Positions 15,463 to 25,400 of a stretch of DNA of 64,000 nt are shown piece by piece (position 1 is the stretch's first letter; each line of letters opens with the position of its first letter). This stretch comes from Actinospica robiniae DSM 44927 (GTDB lineage: Bacteria > Actinomycetota > Actinomycetes > Streptomycetales > Catenulisporaceae): assembly GCF_000504285.1 (NCBI RefSeq), contig NZ_KI632511.1, forward strand, positions 4,027,372-4,091,371, in the 5' to 3' direction. A program made the position numbers and the translations under genes. The notes beneath the pieces were generated by a model that ran no database searches, was not told where the DNA came from, and saw only the letters and a list, made by a program, of their open reading frames with translations.

Positions 15463-18314
15463 TGCTGAGCGGGCGGGATCGGGAACTTCAGGCTCTGCGC
15501 GCGCTGCTCGCGGGTGCGCGGGCGGGGCGCGGCGGGGCGCTGGCGCTCGTGGGCGAGGCAGGGATCGGCAAGTCGGCGCTGCTGGAGTCGCTGGGCCTCG
15601 AGCAGGGCGTCAGGGTTCTGCGGGCGACGGGGTTCGAGGCGGAGTCGGGGCTGGCGTACGCGGGGCTGCATCTGCTGCTGCAGCCGGTGCTGGGCCGGCT
15701 CGCGGCGCTGCCGGCGCCGCAGCGGGAGGCGCTGGAGGCGGCGTTCGGGCTGGGTCCGGCGGAGGCTTCGGGCGCGTCCGACCGTCTGCTGATCGGGCTG
15801 GCGGTGCTGACGCTGCTGTCGGATCTGGCCGGAACCGAGGCCGAAGCCGAGGGTGAAAGCGACAGCGACGCGGAGCGCCCGGTGTTGTGCCTGGTCGACG
15901 ACGCGCACTGGCTGGACAAGCCCTCGCTCGAGGCGCTGGTCTTCGCGGCGCGGCGGCTGGGGTCGGAGCGAGCGGCGATCGTCTTCGCGGGGCGGCCGGG
16001 TCACGCATTGCTCGATCGGTCCGGGCTCACTGAGCTCGAAGTACGGGGCCTGACACCGGAGGCTGCGGCCGAGCTGCTGGGGCAACGGCGGGGCGAGGGG
16101 CTTTCGCCGGCGGCGACGGAGCGGATCCTGGCGCAGGCGCAGGGCAATCCGCTCGCGCTGCTGGAGCTGCCGGCCGAGGCGGCGAGCCCGAACCAGGGCT
16201 TTGACATGTTGGGCGAAACCTGCCTGCCCGAGCTGCCGGACCGGCTGATGGACGCCTTCCGCACGCAGGTGGAGGCGCTGCCGTCGGAGAGCCGGGCGCT
16301 GGTGCAGCTGGCCGCGGCGGCGGACGGGCTGAGCCTGGACGTGCTGCTGCGGGCGGCGCCGGCGTTCGGGGCGCCGCCGGAGGCGATCGGACCGGCCGAG
16401 CGGGCCGGCATCTTGCAGGCGAATCAGGGGTCGTTCACGTTCCGGCATCCCTTGCTGCGCACGGCGGTGGCCTCGACCACGCCGGTGCCGGTGCGGCTGG
16501 CCGCGCATCGCGCGCTGGCCGGGGCGCTGAGCGGGCCGGAGGACGCGGACCGTCGGATCTGGCACGAGTCCGCGGCGGCGACGGAGCCGGACGAGCGGCT
16601 CGCGGCGGAGCTGGAGCGCACGGCGGAGCGGGCGGCGTCGCGCGGCGGCCGGCAAGCGGCGGTCGCGGCGTACGAGCGGGCCGCGCGGTTGAGCCCGGAT
16701 CCGGCGCGGCGGCTGGGGCGCTGGGTGGCCGCGGCGGAGGCGGCGGTGGAGCACGACGACGCGGAGCGGGCGCAGGAGTGCGCGCGGGCGGCGGAGGCGG
16801 TGCTTGCGGAGCTGGCCGCAGCGGGCGGCGTCGCCGATCTGGAGTTGCGTTCGCGGCTGGTGCTGGCGCGGGCGGCGGCCAAGTTCGAGCTCGGCGATCT
16901 GCGCTCGGCGTATCAGATCGCGTATACCGGTGCGGCCGAGCTCGGCGCGGCCGGCGAGTATCGGCACGCGGGCTGGCTGCTGTGTCAGACCGTGGACATC
17001 GCCTGGTATCTCGGTGACCGCGAGGTGGAGTCGTACAGCCAGCTGTTCATGTCGTTCACGGACCTCTCGCCCGAGGATCCGGCGTACACGGTGGGGCTGT
17101 TCGTGGAGTCCGCGCTGCTGCTGTCCCTGCGCGAGCAACTCAACTTCCTGCCATTCCGCCTGGCCGACGCGGTGGCGAAGGCAAGGGATGCGGGGGCGGA
17201 CAGCACGCCGGCGCTGCTCACCATGGGCGCACTGGCGCCGATCCTGGCCCAGGACGAGGAAGCACTGGAGCTGTTCGCGCGGGTGCTCACGGATTCCCGG
17301 GAGCACGGGCGGATCGCCTGGGTCTCCCCCGCGCTCGGCGCGCTGGGTCGGATGCAGGCGCACCTCGGCCGGCTGCCGGAGGCGCGTGCTTCGGCGCTGG
17401 AGGCGAGTGCGCTGGCCGAGGCCGCCGGGCAGTCGCAGTGGCTGAGCCAGGTCGCCGGCCTGTCGGCGTATCTGGCGGCGGCTGCGGGCGAGGAGGAGCA
17501 GTGCCGGGCGTACGCGCGGCAGGCGCTGACCGACTTGGCGCCGACGGTGATGTCACTGGGCGAGTCGTGGGGACGGTGGGCGCTCGGGCTGCTGGATCTG
17601 GGTCTCGGGCGGCCGTCGGCGGCGCTGGAACACTTGCGGATACTGGAGAACGGGCCCGCGGTGCACCAGCTCGCGGCGACGCGCGCGTTGCCGGACCTGC
17701 TCGAGGCGGCGCTGCGGGCGGGCGACCGCGAGACGGCCGAGCGCGCGCACGACCGGCTGGTGCGATGGGCGGCGGGAATCAGGCAGGACGCGGCGGACGC
17801 GCTGGTGTTGCGCGGAGAAGCAATGCTGGCCGAGGACGATGCGGGCACTGCCTTGGGTGCGTTCGAGGCGGCAGTGCGGCTGTACGAGCGCCGCGACCTT
17901 CCGTTCGACCGCGCGCGGACGCAACTGCTGTGGGGCGAGCGGCTGCGGCGGGAGCGGCGCAGGACGGAGGCGCGCGGGCCGCTCAACGCCGCGTTGGAGA
18001 CGTTCGAGCTGCTCGGCGCGACGCCGTGGGCCGAGCGGGCGCGGCAGGAACTCGCGGCGAGCGGCGGTCCCGCGTCGACGACGGCCGCGGCCGTGGTCAC
18101 GCCGACGAACGGACCGGCCGCGGCGGCGCTGGCGGTGCTGACGTCGCAGGAGGCTCAGATCGTAAGGCTGGCCGCGCAGGGATTGTCGAACCGTGACATC
18201 GCCGCGCAGCTGATTCTCAGCCCTCGAACGGTTGGTCACCACCTCTACAAGGCGTACCCGAAGCTCGGCGTGCTCTCGCGCGGCGAGCTCCCGGCGCTGC
18301 TCGGGACGAAGTAG
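15462..18314 (+). CDS. LuxR-family transcriptional regulator with AAA ATPase domain (LAL type)
   Basis: This large regulator of about 950 aa is built like MalT. The N-terminal ATPase has Walker A GEAGIGKSALLE (about 33-44) and Walker B LCLVDDAHWLD (about 143-153). A long middle part of helical (TPR-like) repeats follows. The C-terminal LuxR HTH reads LTSQEAQIVRLAAQGLSNRD and SPRTVGHHLYKAYPKLGV (about 890-935). ATP and an inducer are expected to control DNA binding. It is divergent from the MFS exporter, a common arrangement for a local activator. Confidence 0.9.
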   Translation: MLSGRDRELQALRALLAGARAGRGGALALVGEAGIGKSALLESLGLEQGVRVLRATGFEAESGLAYAGLHLLLQPVLGRLAALPAPQREALEAAFGLGPAEASGASDRLLIGLAVLTLLSDLAGTEAEAEGESDSDAERPVLCLVDDAHWLDKPSLEALVFAARRLGSERAAIVFAGRPGHALLDRSGLTELEVRGLTPEAAAELLGQRRGEGLSPAATERILAQAQGNPLALLELPAEAASPNQGFDMLGETCLPELPDRLMDAFRTQVEALPSESRALVQLAAAADGLSLDVLLRAAPAFGAPPEAIGPAERAGILQANQGSFTFRHPLLRTAVASTTPVPVRLAAHRALAGALSGPEDADRRIWHESAAATEPDERLAAELERTAERAASRGGRQAAVAAYERAARLSPDPARRLGRWVAAAEAAVEHDDAERAQECARAAEAVLAELAAAGGVADLELRSRLVLARAAAKFELGDLRSAYQIAYTGAAELGAAGEYRHAGWLLCQTVDIAWYLGDREVESYSQLFMSFTDLSPEDPAYTVGLFVESALLLSLREQLNFLPFRLADAVAKARDAGADSTPALLTMGALAPILAQDEEALELFARVLTDSREHGRIAWVSPALGALGRMQAHLGRLPEARASALEASALAEAAGQSQWLSQVAGLSAYLAAAAGEEEQCRAYARQALTDLAPTVMSLGESWGRWALGLLDLGLGRPSAALEHLRILENGPAVHQLAATRALPDLLEAALRAGDRETAERAHDRLVRWAAGIRQDAADALVLRGEAMLAEDDAGTALGAFEAAVRLYERRDLPFDRARTQLLWGERLRRERRRTEARGPLNAALETFELLGATPWAERARQELAASGGPASTTAAAVVTPTNGPAAAALAVLTSQEAQIVRLAAQGLSNRDIAAQLILSPRTVGHHLYKAYPKLGVLSRGELPALLGTK

Positions 18315-18477
18315 CTGGTGTCCCGATCCGGAAATTCGCTGCATAAGAAATCGGTTCCAGCGTTCGTCTGGCAAGGCGCCGGGATGCCCTCATACTCGCC
18401 TCGTCTGTGGGCATTTCGGCAACGCGGCCAGGCGGGCGCTGGGGCCGATTTCTGCAGCGTATTTGCGGTGAGGGACA

Positions 18478-19140
18478 CTAGACGAGTCGAGCCCGCACAG
18501 CTTCGTCGAAGTAGAGCTCCGGGCGCAGCTCGGCCAGGAATTCCAGTGCCAGCAGGCGAATCCGAGCGCGGCCATCGTCATCGAGGGATGCGATGTCGTC
18601 CGGGCTGCTGTCTGCCTCCCTGCGCGCGAGCAGTCGCTCCATGCTGTGCTCGTAGTCGGCGACGATCGCGTCAGCGGGCACGCCGGCGTGGGCGAGCAGC
18701 AGCATCGAGGCGAGTCCGGTGCGGTCCCTGCCTGCGGCGCAGTGTACGACGATGACACCGGGCCCTGATTCGGTTATCGCCTTGCCGAGGTCCACCGCGG
18801 CTTCCGGATAGTCCCTCAGGTACTGCGCGAGGTTGCGTGGCAAGCCGGGCGGATCCCACTGCGCGATCCATTCAGGGCTCGCATACGCGTCGAAGGGCAC
18901 GCGCAGGAACGCGATGCCGTCGGGGCGTTCGATCTCGCCGCACTCTTCCTCGTTGCGCAGATCGATGACGGTGGTGACGCCGTATTCCTTCAGCGCGGCC
19001 CACCCAAGCGGGGTGAGGCCGTCGAGGCTGTCCGCGCGCACGAACCGGCGCGGCGCGGTCGTGCCGCCACCGGCGATCGGCAGACCGCCGAGGTCCCGGA
19101 CGTTGACGCAGCCCTCCCAGTCCAGGTCCCGGTTCTTCAC
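18478..19140 (-). CDS. Tyrosine-protein phosphatase (PTP-like, PF13350 type)
   Basis: The P-loop signature VVHCAAGRDRTGLAS (about residues 122-136) gives the catalytic Cys and Arg. Earlier blocks NVRDLGGLP and TTVIDLRNEEECGEIERPDG are those of the bacterial protein-tyrosine/phosphoinositide phosphatase family. The GTG start (19138-19140) overlaps the TGA of the upstream inositol-phosphatase-like gene in GTGA. A much longer upstream frame exists but lies wholly over that gene and is not real. Product about 220 aa, cytoplasmic. Confidence 0.85.
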   Translation of the reverse strand: MKNRDLDWEGCVNVRDLGGLPIAGGGTTAPRRFVRADSLDGLTPLGWAALKEYGVTTVIDLRNEEECGEIERPDGIAFLRVPFDAYASPEWIAQWDPPGLPRNLAQYLRDYPEAAVDLGKAITESGPGVIVVHCAAGRDRTGLASMLLLAHAGVPADAIVADYEHSMERLLARREADSSPDDIASLDDDGRARIRLLALEFLAELRPELYFDEAVRARLV

Positions 19141-20009
19141 GCGAATGCCGTGTCCGCCTGCGGAGACGGGCGTCGCTGCGCGAGTCCGGCGACCATCGCC
19201 TGTGCGGTCGCGAGATCCGGCGCGGCGACGAAGGGGAGGGCGTTGCCGCCGGTCAGCTGGAAGGGGGTTCCGTCGGCGCACAGCGTCACGCCGCCGGCCT
19301 CGGCGTAGAGGAGCAGTCCGGCGGCGTGGTCCCAGACGTACTCCCACGTCATCACGGCGGCCGTGCGCTCGCCGGAGGACAGCGCCAGGTACGCCGTGCC
19401 CGCGCCGTCGATGTAGTTCATGGCGAGGCCGTGGGTGCTCAGCCGCGCCATCGCCTCGCGCGTCGCCGCGAGCCAGTAACGCGGCTGCGAGCCGATCGCG
19501 TCGAGGCCGATCAGGCCGTTCGCGGGGTCGGGCGGGGGCGCCGCGTGCAGTCGGTTCCCGTCCAGGTAGGCGCCGCGGCCTTTGACCGCGTGGGCCATCC
19601 GATCGAGCCATGGCACGTATATCCATGACGCGACCAGTTCGGTGCGCACGGCCAGCGCGACGAGGACGGTGAACCTGGCGTTGCCGTTGGCGTAGTTCTC
19701 GGTACCGTCGATCGGATCGATGATCCACACCGGCGCGTCGCCGGCGAGCAGGTCGAGCACGGCGCGGTCGGCGAAGACCGCCTCCTCGCCGACCACGCGC
19801 GAACCCGGCAGCAGCGCGGTCAGCCTGGCCCCGAGCTCGCGCTCGGCGGCGCGGTCGGCGACCGTGACCAGGTCGTCGGGGGCCTTCTCGTCGATATCGT
19901 CCGCGGTCAGACGTCCGAACCGGGGCAGGATCTCCTGCGCTGCCACCGCGCGTATCGCCGCAGTCACCTGCTCCACGGTGCCCTCCGGCACGGTGAACTC
20001 ATCCGTCAT
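19137..20009 (-). CDS. Inositol monophosphatase family protein
   Basis: This is a metal-dependent phosphatase of about 290 aa. The first metal block is VVGEEAVFAD (the Glu usually in GEE), the second WIIDPIDGTENYANG (about 96-110) and the third WDHAAGLLLYAEAGG (about 213-227). These are the three IMPase signatures. ATG 20009 (MTDEFTVPEG) is chosen because it precedes the conserved N-terminal helix and the upstream codons look non-coding. Substrate could be inositol phosphate, histidinol phosphate or PAP. It is coupled to the tyrosine phosphatase. Confidence 0.87.
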   Translation of the reverse strand: MTDEFTVPEGTVEQVTAAIRAVAAQEILPRFGRLTADDIDEKAPDDLVTVADRAAERELGARLTALLPGSRVVGEEAVFADRAVLDLLAGDAPVWIIDPIDGTENYANGNARFTVLVALAVRTELVASWIYVPWLDRMAHAVKGRGAYLDGNRLHAAPPPDPANGLIGLDAIGSQPRYWLAATREAMARLSTHGLAMNYIDGAGTAYLALSSGERTAAVMTWEYVWDHAAGLLLYAEAGGVTLCADGTPFQLTGGNALPFVAAPDLATAQAMVAGLAQRRPSPQADTAFA

Positions 20010-20101
20010 GTGATCACTGTGCCACAGCATGGGGCAAACGCGGCAGGGCCGCGGAGTGAACGCTGCCGTCGCCGTCCGCGCTGGCGTTACCATCCAGCAC
20101 T

Positions 20102-20884
20102 GTGGACATTTCAGCGGTGCTAGAACTCTTCGACCGCCAGCTGCGCCGCGACCTCGTCGCCGAGGCGCCCGACGTGATCGAGCGAGCCGGGTCCGTGGTG
20201 CGGCAGGTGGGGGCGGGCGACGCCTGGACCGGGGTGATCTGGTCGGACCTGGGCGAGGACGGGGCGGCGGCGGACGCGGCGATCGCGGAGCAGGTGCGCC
20301 ACTTCACCGAGTCGCGGAGCGAATTCGAGTGGAAGCTCTACGCGCACGACCGGCCTGCGGATCTGGGCGAGCGGCTGGCCGCGGCCGGGTTCACGGCCGA
20401 GGAGCCCGAGACGGTTCTGGTCGCCTCGGTCGCCGACCTGCCGGTCGAGCCCGTGCTGCCCGAGGGGATCAGCCTGCTGAGAGTGGTCGACGTTGCCGGG
20501 GTGGAGCTCATGATGCAGGTGCACGACGAGGCCTTCGGCCGGCCTTCGCCGCGGCTGCACCGGCAGTTGCTGCACCAGGTGGCGAACGACCCTGATTCGG
20601 TCGACGCGATCGTCGCCATGGCCGGAGACCGGCCGGTGTGCGGCGCGCGGACGGAGTTCCACCGCGGCACGCGGTTCGCCAGCCTGTGGGGCGGCGGGAC
20701 GGCGAAAGACTGGCGTGGCAAGGGAATCTACCGCGCTACCGTGGCCTACCGGACGGCGCTGGCCGCGGAACGCGGGTATCAGTACCTTCAGGTCGATGCC
20801 TCGGACCAGAGCCGTCCGATCCTGGAGCGCCTCGGATTCAGTGCGCTGACGACGACGACTCCGTACACGTACACGCCTCACTAG
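20102..20884 (+). CDS. GNAT family N-acetyltransferase
   Basis: The 260-aa protein has an N-terminal divergent half and a C-terminal GNAT fold. The acetyl-CoA loop is WRGKGIYRATVAYR (about 203-216), and the following strand YQYLQVDASDQSRPILERLG is typical. The start is GTG 20102, with a TACCAT box 8 nt upstream and no ribosome site. It is divergent from the inositol-phosphatase-like gene. Substrate unknown. Confidence 0.85.
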   Translation: MDISAVLELFDRQLRRDLVAEAPDVIERAGSVVRQVGAGDAWTGVIWSDLGEDGAAADAAIAEQVRHFTESRSEFEWKLYAHDRPADLGERLAAAGFTAEEPETVLVASVADLPVEPVLPEGISLLRVVDVAGVELMMQVHDEAFGRPSPRLHRQLLHQVANDPDSVDAIVAMAGDRPVCGARTEFHRGTRFASLWGGGTAKDWRGKGIYRATVAYRTALAAERGYQYLQVDASDQSRPILERLGFSALTTTTPYTYTPH

Positions 20885-20964
20885 AGCAGCCGCAGCCGAA
20901 CCCGCGCAGGCACCCGCCGCCGCGCGCGCCGTCGCCCCGCAGGACGACGCGCGCGGGACGCGGC

Positions 20965-21666
20965 CTACTTGGAGCCGAGCAGCCGGGAGAAGAAGCCCCG
21001 CTTGGGCTTGAGCTCGGCCGACGCGGGGCCGTCGGAAGCAGACGAACCCGCGGAATCGCCCTCGGACGCAGCGGCCGCAGCCGCCCCAGCTCCGGAAACA
21101 GCGCCGGAAACAGCGCCGGCAGGCGCCTGGCGCGGGATCGCATAACCCTGGTTCACCAGCCGCTCGGCCACGACCGCGTACGCGGCGGGGTCGTGCGGGG
21201 TGAGCGTGGCCAGGCCGTCGACGTAGCGGTTGTACATGCAGAAGGCCGCGGCCACCAGGACGGTGTCGTGGATGTCGCGGTCCTCGGCACCGGCCGCGCG
21301 CGCGGCCGCGATCTGCTCCTCGGAGACCGCCCAGCCGCCCTGCGCGACCGAGCCCGCTATCGCCAGCAGCGCGCGCAGCTTGTCGTCGATCGCCGCCTGG
21401 GCCGGGTCCTTGCGCACCTGGTCCACGAGCGGGGTGCCCTCGGGCAGCAGCATCGCGGCACAGGCGCCGTGCGAGGCGGCGCAGTACTCGCAGTCGTTCT
21501 GCTCGGAGACGTAGGCCGCGATCAGCTCGCGCTCGCCCCGGGTGAGCGGGGAGTCGCCGCGCAGCAGCACCTCAGCGAGGTCCATCAGGGCTTTGGCGGT
21601 CTCTTTGCGGTAGTCCAGCAGAGATCGGATACCGGCGAGATTGGGGTCCAGGAAGATGTGCGGCAC
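20965..21666 (-). CDS. AhpD-like carboxymuconolactone decarboxylase-family peroxidase
   Basis: The redox motif CEYCAASH (about residues 58-65) is the AhpD-type CxxC plus distal His, preceded by the helix LTRGERELIAAYVSEQND. The fold ends with HDTVLVAAAFCMYNRYVDGL. After about residue 185 an Ala/Ser/Gly-rich linker leads to a basic tail KPKRGFFSRLLGSK, which is unusual for the family and might anchor it to membrane or partner. 233 aa, single gene convergent with the GNAT gene. Confidence 0.87.
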   Translation of the reverse strand: MPHIFLDPNLAGIRSLLDYRKETAKALMDLAEVLLRGDSPLTRGERELIAAYVSEQNDCEYCAASHGACAAMLLPEGTPLVDQVRKDPAQAAIDDKLRALLAIAGSVAQGGWAVSEEQIAAARAAGAEDRDIHDTVLVAAAFCMYNRYVDGLATLTPHDPAAYAVVAERLVNQGYAIPRQAPAGAVSGAVSGAGAAAAAASEGDSAGSSASDGPASAELKPKRGFFSRLLGSK

Positions 21667-21759
21667 AGGAACTCCCGTGTATTCAGATGCGTCGTCAGAT
21701 TCGGGCGTACATTAGCGTACGCGCCCGCCTCCGCCCACCCCCGCTTCAGTCGGGGCCGA

Positions 21760-21773
21760 TAGGGTGCCGCCTA
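21760..21773 (+). promoter_or_regulatory. Leaderless-type -10 (TAGGGT) for the PemK-like gene
   Basis: TAGGGT (21760-21765) is 7 nt from ATG 21773 and overlaps the alternative GTG at 21764, so the ATG is the better start. Confidence 0.5.
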
Positions 21774-22351
21774 TGACCGAGACCCATCACCCGAGCCCGC
21801 TGGACCTGCCGCACCACCAGATAGAGCACTTGGTGGAGAACCACGCCGGGCACGCCGCGGAGATATCCGAGGGCGGCCACGCGCACGGCGCGGAGCACGA
21901 CCCGTTCGCCGACTCGCCCGGACGCCAGGGCCCTTACGCCACCGAGGAAGTGGACCCGCACTCCGTCGGGTCGGTGCACACGCAGTACGCCCCGAAGCAC
22001 GACGGGCAGCCCGACCCGGGCGAGGTCGTCTGGACCTGGGTGCCCTACGAGGAGCACGACGGGCGCGGCAAGGACCGGCCGGTGCTGCTCGTGGCCCGGG
22101 AGAAGGAGGGGGCGCGGCGGGACGAGACGCTGCTGGCGATCAAGCTCACCAGCAAGTGGCACGCGGACGCCGAGAACTGGGTGGATGTGGGCGCGGGCAA
22201 CTGGGACCGGGAGGCGCGCGAGTCCTGGGCCGTGATCGACCGGGTGATGCGGGTGCACCACGACGGCATCCGGCGCGAGGGCTGCGCGATGGAGCGGGCC
22301 GACTTCGACAAGGTCATCGAGCACCTGCACCAGCGCTACCGCTGGAGCTGA
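21773..22351 (+). CDS. PemK/MazF-fold protein, solitary
   Basis: The first 80 residues are His/Asp/Gly-rich and probably disordered. The C-terminal part has the PemK/MazF barrel pattern GEVVWTWVPYEEHDG and KDRPVLLVAREK (about 82-110), then DETLLAIKLTSK. Annotated homologues in actinomycetes are called PemK-like toxins. No antitoxin gene adjoins it and the long acidic N-terminus is unlike true PemK, so a housekeeping or RNA-binding role is equally possible. 192 aa. Confidence 0.7.
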   Translation: MTETHHPSPLDLPHHQIEHLVENHAGHAAEISEGGHAHGAEHDPFADSPGRQGPYATEEVDPHSVGSVHTQYAPKHDGQPDPGEVVWTWVPYEEHDGRGKDRPVLLVAREKEGARRDETLLAIKLTSKWHADAENWVDVGAGNWDREARESWAVIDRVMRVHHDGIRREGCAMERADFDKVIEHLHQRYRWS

Positions 22352-22469
22352 CCCCGGGCCGCGGCCGGCGGGGCCGGACGGCGGCGGAGACCGCCGGGCC
22401 CCGCCATCGGTGGGCTACCCTGGAACTTTACGAACCTTCCGACGCCGGCGAGGGGAAACCAGGCGAGCG

Positions 22470-25400
22470 ATGTACGTGCTGCACGCGCTGTTCAGCGAGG
22501 CCGGCTCCTGGGAGCTGTGGGCCGAGGATTCGCGGCGCGATCGGCACGCCCCGCCCGCCAGGAAGGGGCCGAAGGGTGCCCCCTCCCCCGCCGCGCGCCA
22601 CCCTTTCGCCGCAGAACCCGCCGAGCTGGCCCGGGTGCTGGCCGGCGCCGGTCCGGCCGTGGCCGATTCACTGACCGGGGCCGACGTGCGCGGCGCGGTG
22701 CCGCTGGCGCTGCCCTCGGGAGCCCGCGGGCCGGTGCCGAGCGAGCGCCTCGCCCGGCTCGCCACCTCGGCCGCGCCGTCCGGGTCGGCCGACGCGCCGA
22801 AGCTGCGCGCCTGGATCGTGCCGACGCTGGTGCTCGACCCGGCCGCCGGCGCCGGGCTGCTCGACGCGCTCGGCGAGGACGACGTGCTCGCCGTCTACGA
22901 CGAGGACGGGACCGAGCGGGAGCTGCCGCTCGACCCCACCGTCCGGTACGCGCACGCGGTCGCCACCTTCGCCGGGGCGCTGGTCGGCCGGGGGGCGCTG
23001 CGTCCGACGCTCGGCTACGACCCGGAGGCCGAGGGCTACTTCGCCGGCTGGGTGCCGGACTACACGCTGGAGACGGCGGCGCATCGGCGGTCCCTGGTCG
23101 CGGCGATGCCTCCGTCCTTCCGCTGCCAGCTTCTCAACGACTCCCTGGACGGACGCAGGGCCGGCGAGGTTTTCGACGGGGCGCTCGAGGCGCTGGTCGA
23201 CGCGTACGCGACGGCGGCGTTCACCGGGCCGCACGGCTTGCACGGCGAGCCGCTGGCCCCGCCCCTGCGCGGCAGCCGGCCGACCGTGGAGCGGCTCTGG
23301 CTGGACGCGCTGACCTCGGCCAAGAGCCGGCGGCTGGACTCGGAGCTGCTCTCTCCGGATGCGGCGGACGAGCTGATCGACCTGCTCGAGGCCTGGACGA
23401 GCGCGCCGCAGGACGAGGCCGGGCCGGTGCGCACCTGCTTCCGGCTGCGCGATCCGGGCCAGCAGGAGCACGACGTCGAGGACTGGACGGTCGAGCTGCT
23501 GCTGGCCTCCACCCAGGACCCGTCGCTGCTCGCCACCGCGCCGGAGGTCTGGCACCGCAGCGGCGCGGCCCGGGTGCTGCGGCAGTCCGGGGTGGATCCG
23601 CAGCAGGCGTTGCTGCAGGGTCTGGGCCGGGCGGCGCGGTACTTCCCCGAGCTCGACGAGGCGCTGCGCCAGCCGCGACCGGTCTCGGTCTCGCTCACCG
23701 CGGGCCAGGCGCTGAACTTCCTGCGGCGGGTCGCCCCGGCGCTGCGCGAGCGCGGCTTCGGCGTGCTGCTGCCGCCGTGGTGGGCCGGGCGGCGCAAGCG
23801 GATCTCGCTCACCCTGCACACCGACTCCACCTCGCCGCAGCCGGGCGCGGCCGAGCTCGACGCGAAGTTCGGTCTCAAGGAGCTGGTCGAGTACCGCTGG
23901 CAGGCCGCGATCGGGGCGACGGAACTGACCGAGGCCGAGTTCCTGGAGCTCGCCGCGGCCAAGTCCGACCTGGTCAAGCTGCGCGGCGAGTGGGTCGAGG
24001 TGGACACGGCGCGGCTGGCCGCGGCCGCCGAGGCGGTGGGCCGGCACCAGTCCGGCACGATGACGGCGGCCGAGGTGCTCAACCGGGCCATGCACGGCCT
24101 GGACCAGCAGCGGCTGCCGCGTTCGCTGCGGGACCAGCCGCTGGAGGTCAAGGTCAGCTCGACCGGCTGGCTCGGCGATCTGCTCGCCGGCACGGCCGAG
24201 CAGCGGTACGCGATGGCCGGCACGCCGCGCGGGCTCAAGGCGACGCTGCGGCCGTATCAACGTCGCGGCGTCGGCTGGCTGACCTTCATGGACGGTCTCG
24301 GGCTGGGCGCGATCCTGGCCGATGACATGGGTCTGGGCAAGACCGTGCAGGTGCTCGCGGTGCTCGAGCAGGAGCGTGCCGAAGCGGGCCGGCGCCGGAT
24401 CGAGCCGACGCTGCTGGTGTGCCCGATGTCGCTCGTGGCCAACTGGCAGCGGGAGGCCGAGCGGTTCACCCCGCGGCTTCGCGTCCACGTGCACCACGGT
24501 TCGGAGCGGCTCAGCGGCACCGAGTTCCACGACGCCGTGCGCGGGGTGCACCTGGTGGTCACCACGTACGCGCTGGCCTTGCGCGACCGGGCGCAGCTGA
24601 GCGAGGTGGAGTGGCGCCGGATCGTGCTGGACGAGGCACAGGCGATCAAGAACGCGGCGACGAAGCAGGCCAAGGCCGTGCGCTCGTTGCGCGCGCCGCG
24701 CCGGATCGCGCTCAGCGGCACCCCGGTGGAGAACCGGCTGGCCGACCTGTGGTCGCTGATGGAGTTCGCCAACCCCGGCCTGCTGGGCACGGCCGAACAG
24801 TTCAAGGACCGCTTCGCCCGGCCGATCGAGCGCGGCAACGAAGGGGCCGAGGCGGCGGAGGCGCGGCTGCGCCAGGCCACCTCGTCCTTCATCCTGCGAC
24901 GGGTCAAGACCGATCCGGCGATCATCAGCGACCTGCCGGAGAAGGTCGAGATGAAGGTGGTGTGCAACCTGACCCGGGAGCAGGCCAGCCTGTATCAGAG
25001 CACGGTCGACCAGATGCTCGCGGCGATCCAGGGTTCGAAGGAGGGCATCGCCAAGAAGGGCATGGTGCTGGCGATGCTCACCCGGCTCAAGCAGATCTGC
25101 GACCACCCGGCCCTGTTCCTCAAGGACGGCTCGCGCCTGGCCGGCCGCTCCGGCAAGCTGGCCCGGGTCGAAGAACTCTGCGACGAGGTGCTCGCGGCGG
25201 GCGAGAAGGCGCTGCTGTTCACCCAGTACGCCGAGTTCGGCGGGATGCTCCAGGCGCACCTGTCCGAGCGGTTCGGCCGGCCGGTCTCGTTCCTGCACGG
25301 CGGGGTGGGCAAGCCGGCCCGGGACGCGATGGTGCGCGCCTTCGAGGAGGCGGACGGACCGCCGCTGTTCGTGCTCTCGCTCAAGGCGGGCGGGGTGGGC

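Noticed and set aside
15387-17363. A 658-codon minus-strand open frame over the LAL regulator
   Set aside because: It is an antisense shadow of a high-GC gene made of Arg/Pro/Gln runs. The plus frame has Walker and LuxR motifs.
19141-19728. Upstream extension of the tyrosine phosphatase frame to 19728
   Set aside because: It lies entirely over the inositol-phosphatase-like gene. The GTG overlapping that gene's stop gives the family's normal N-terminus.
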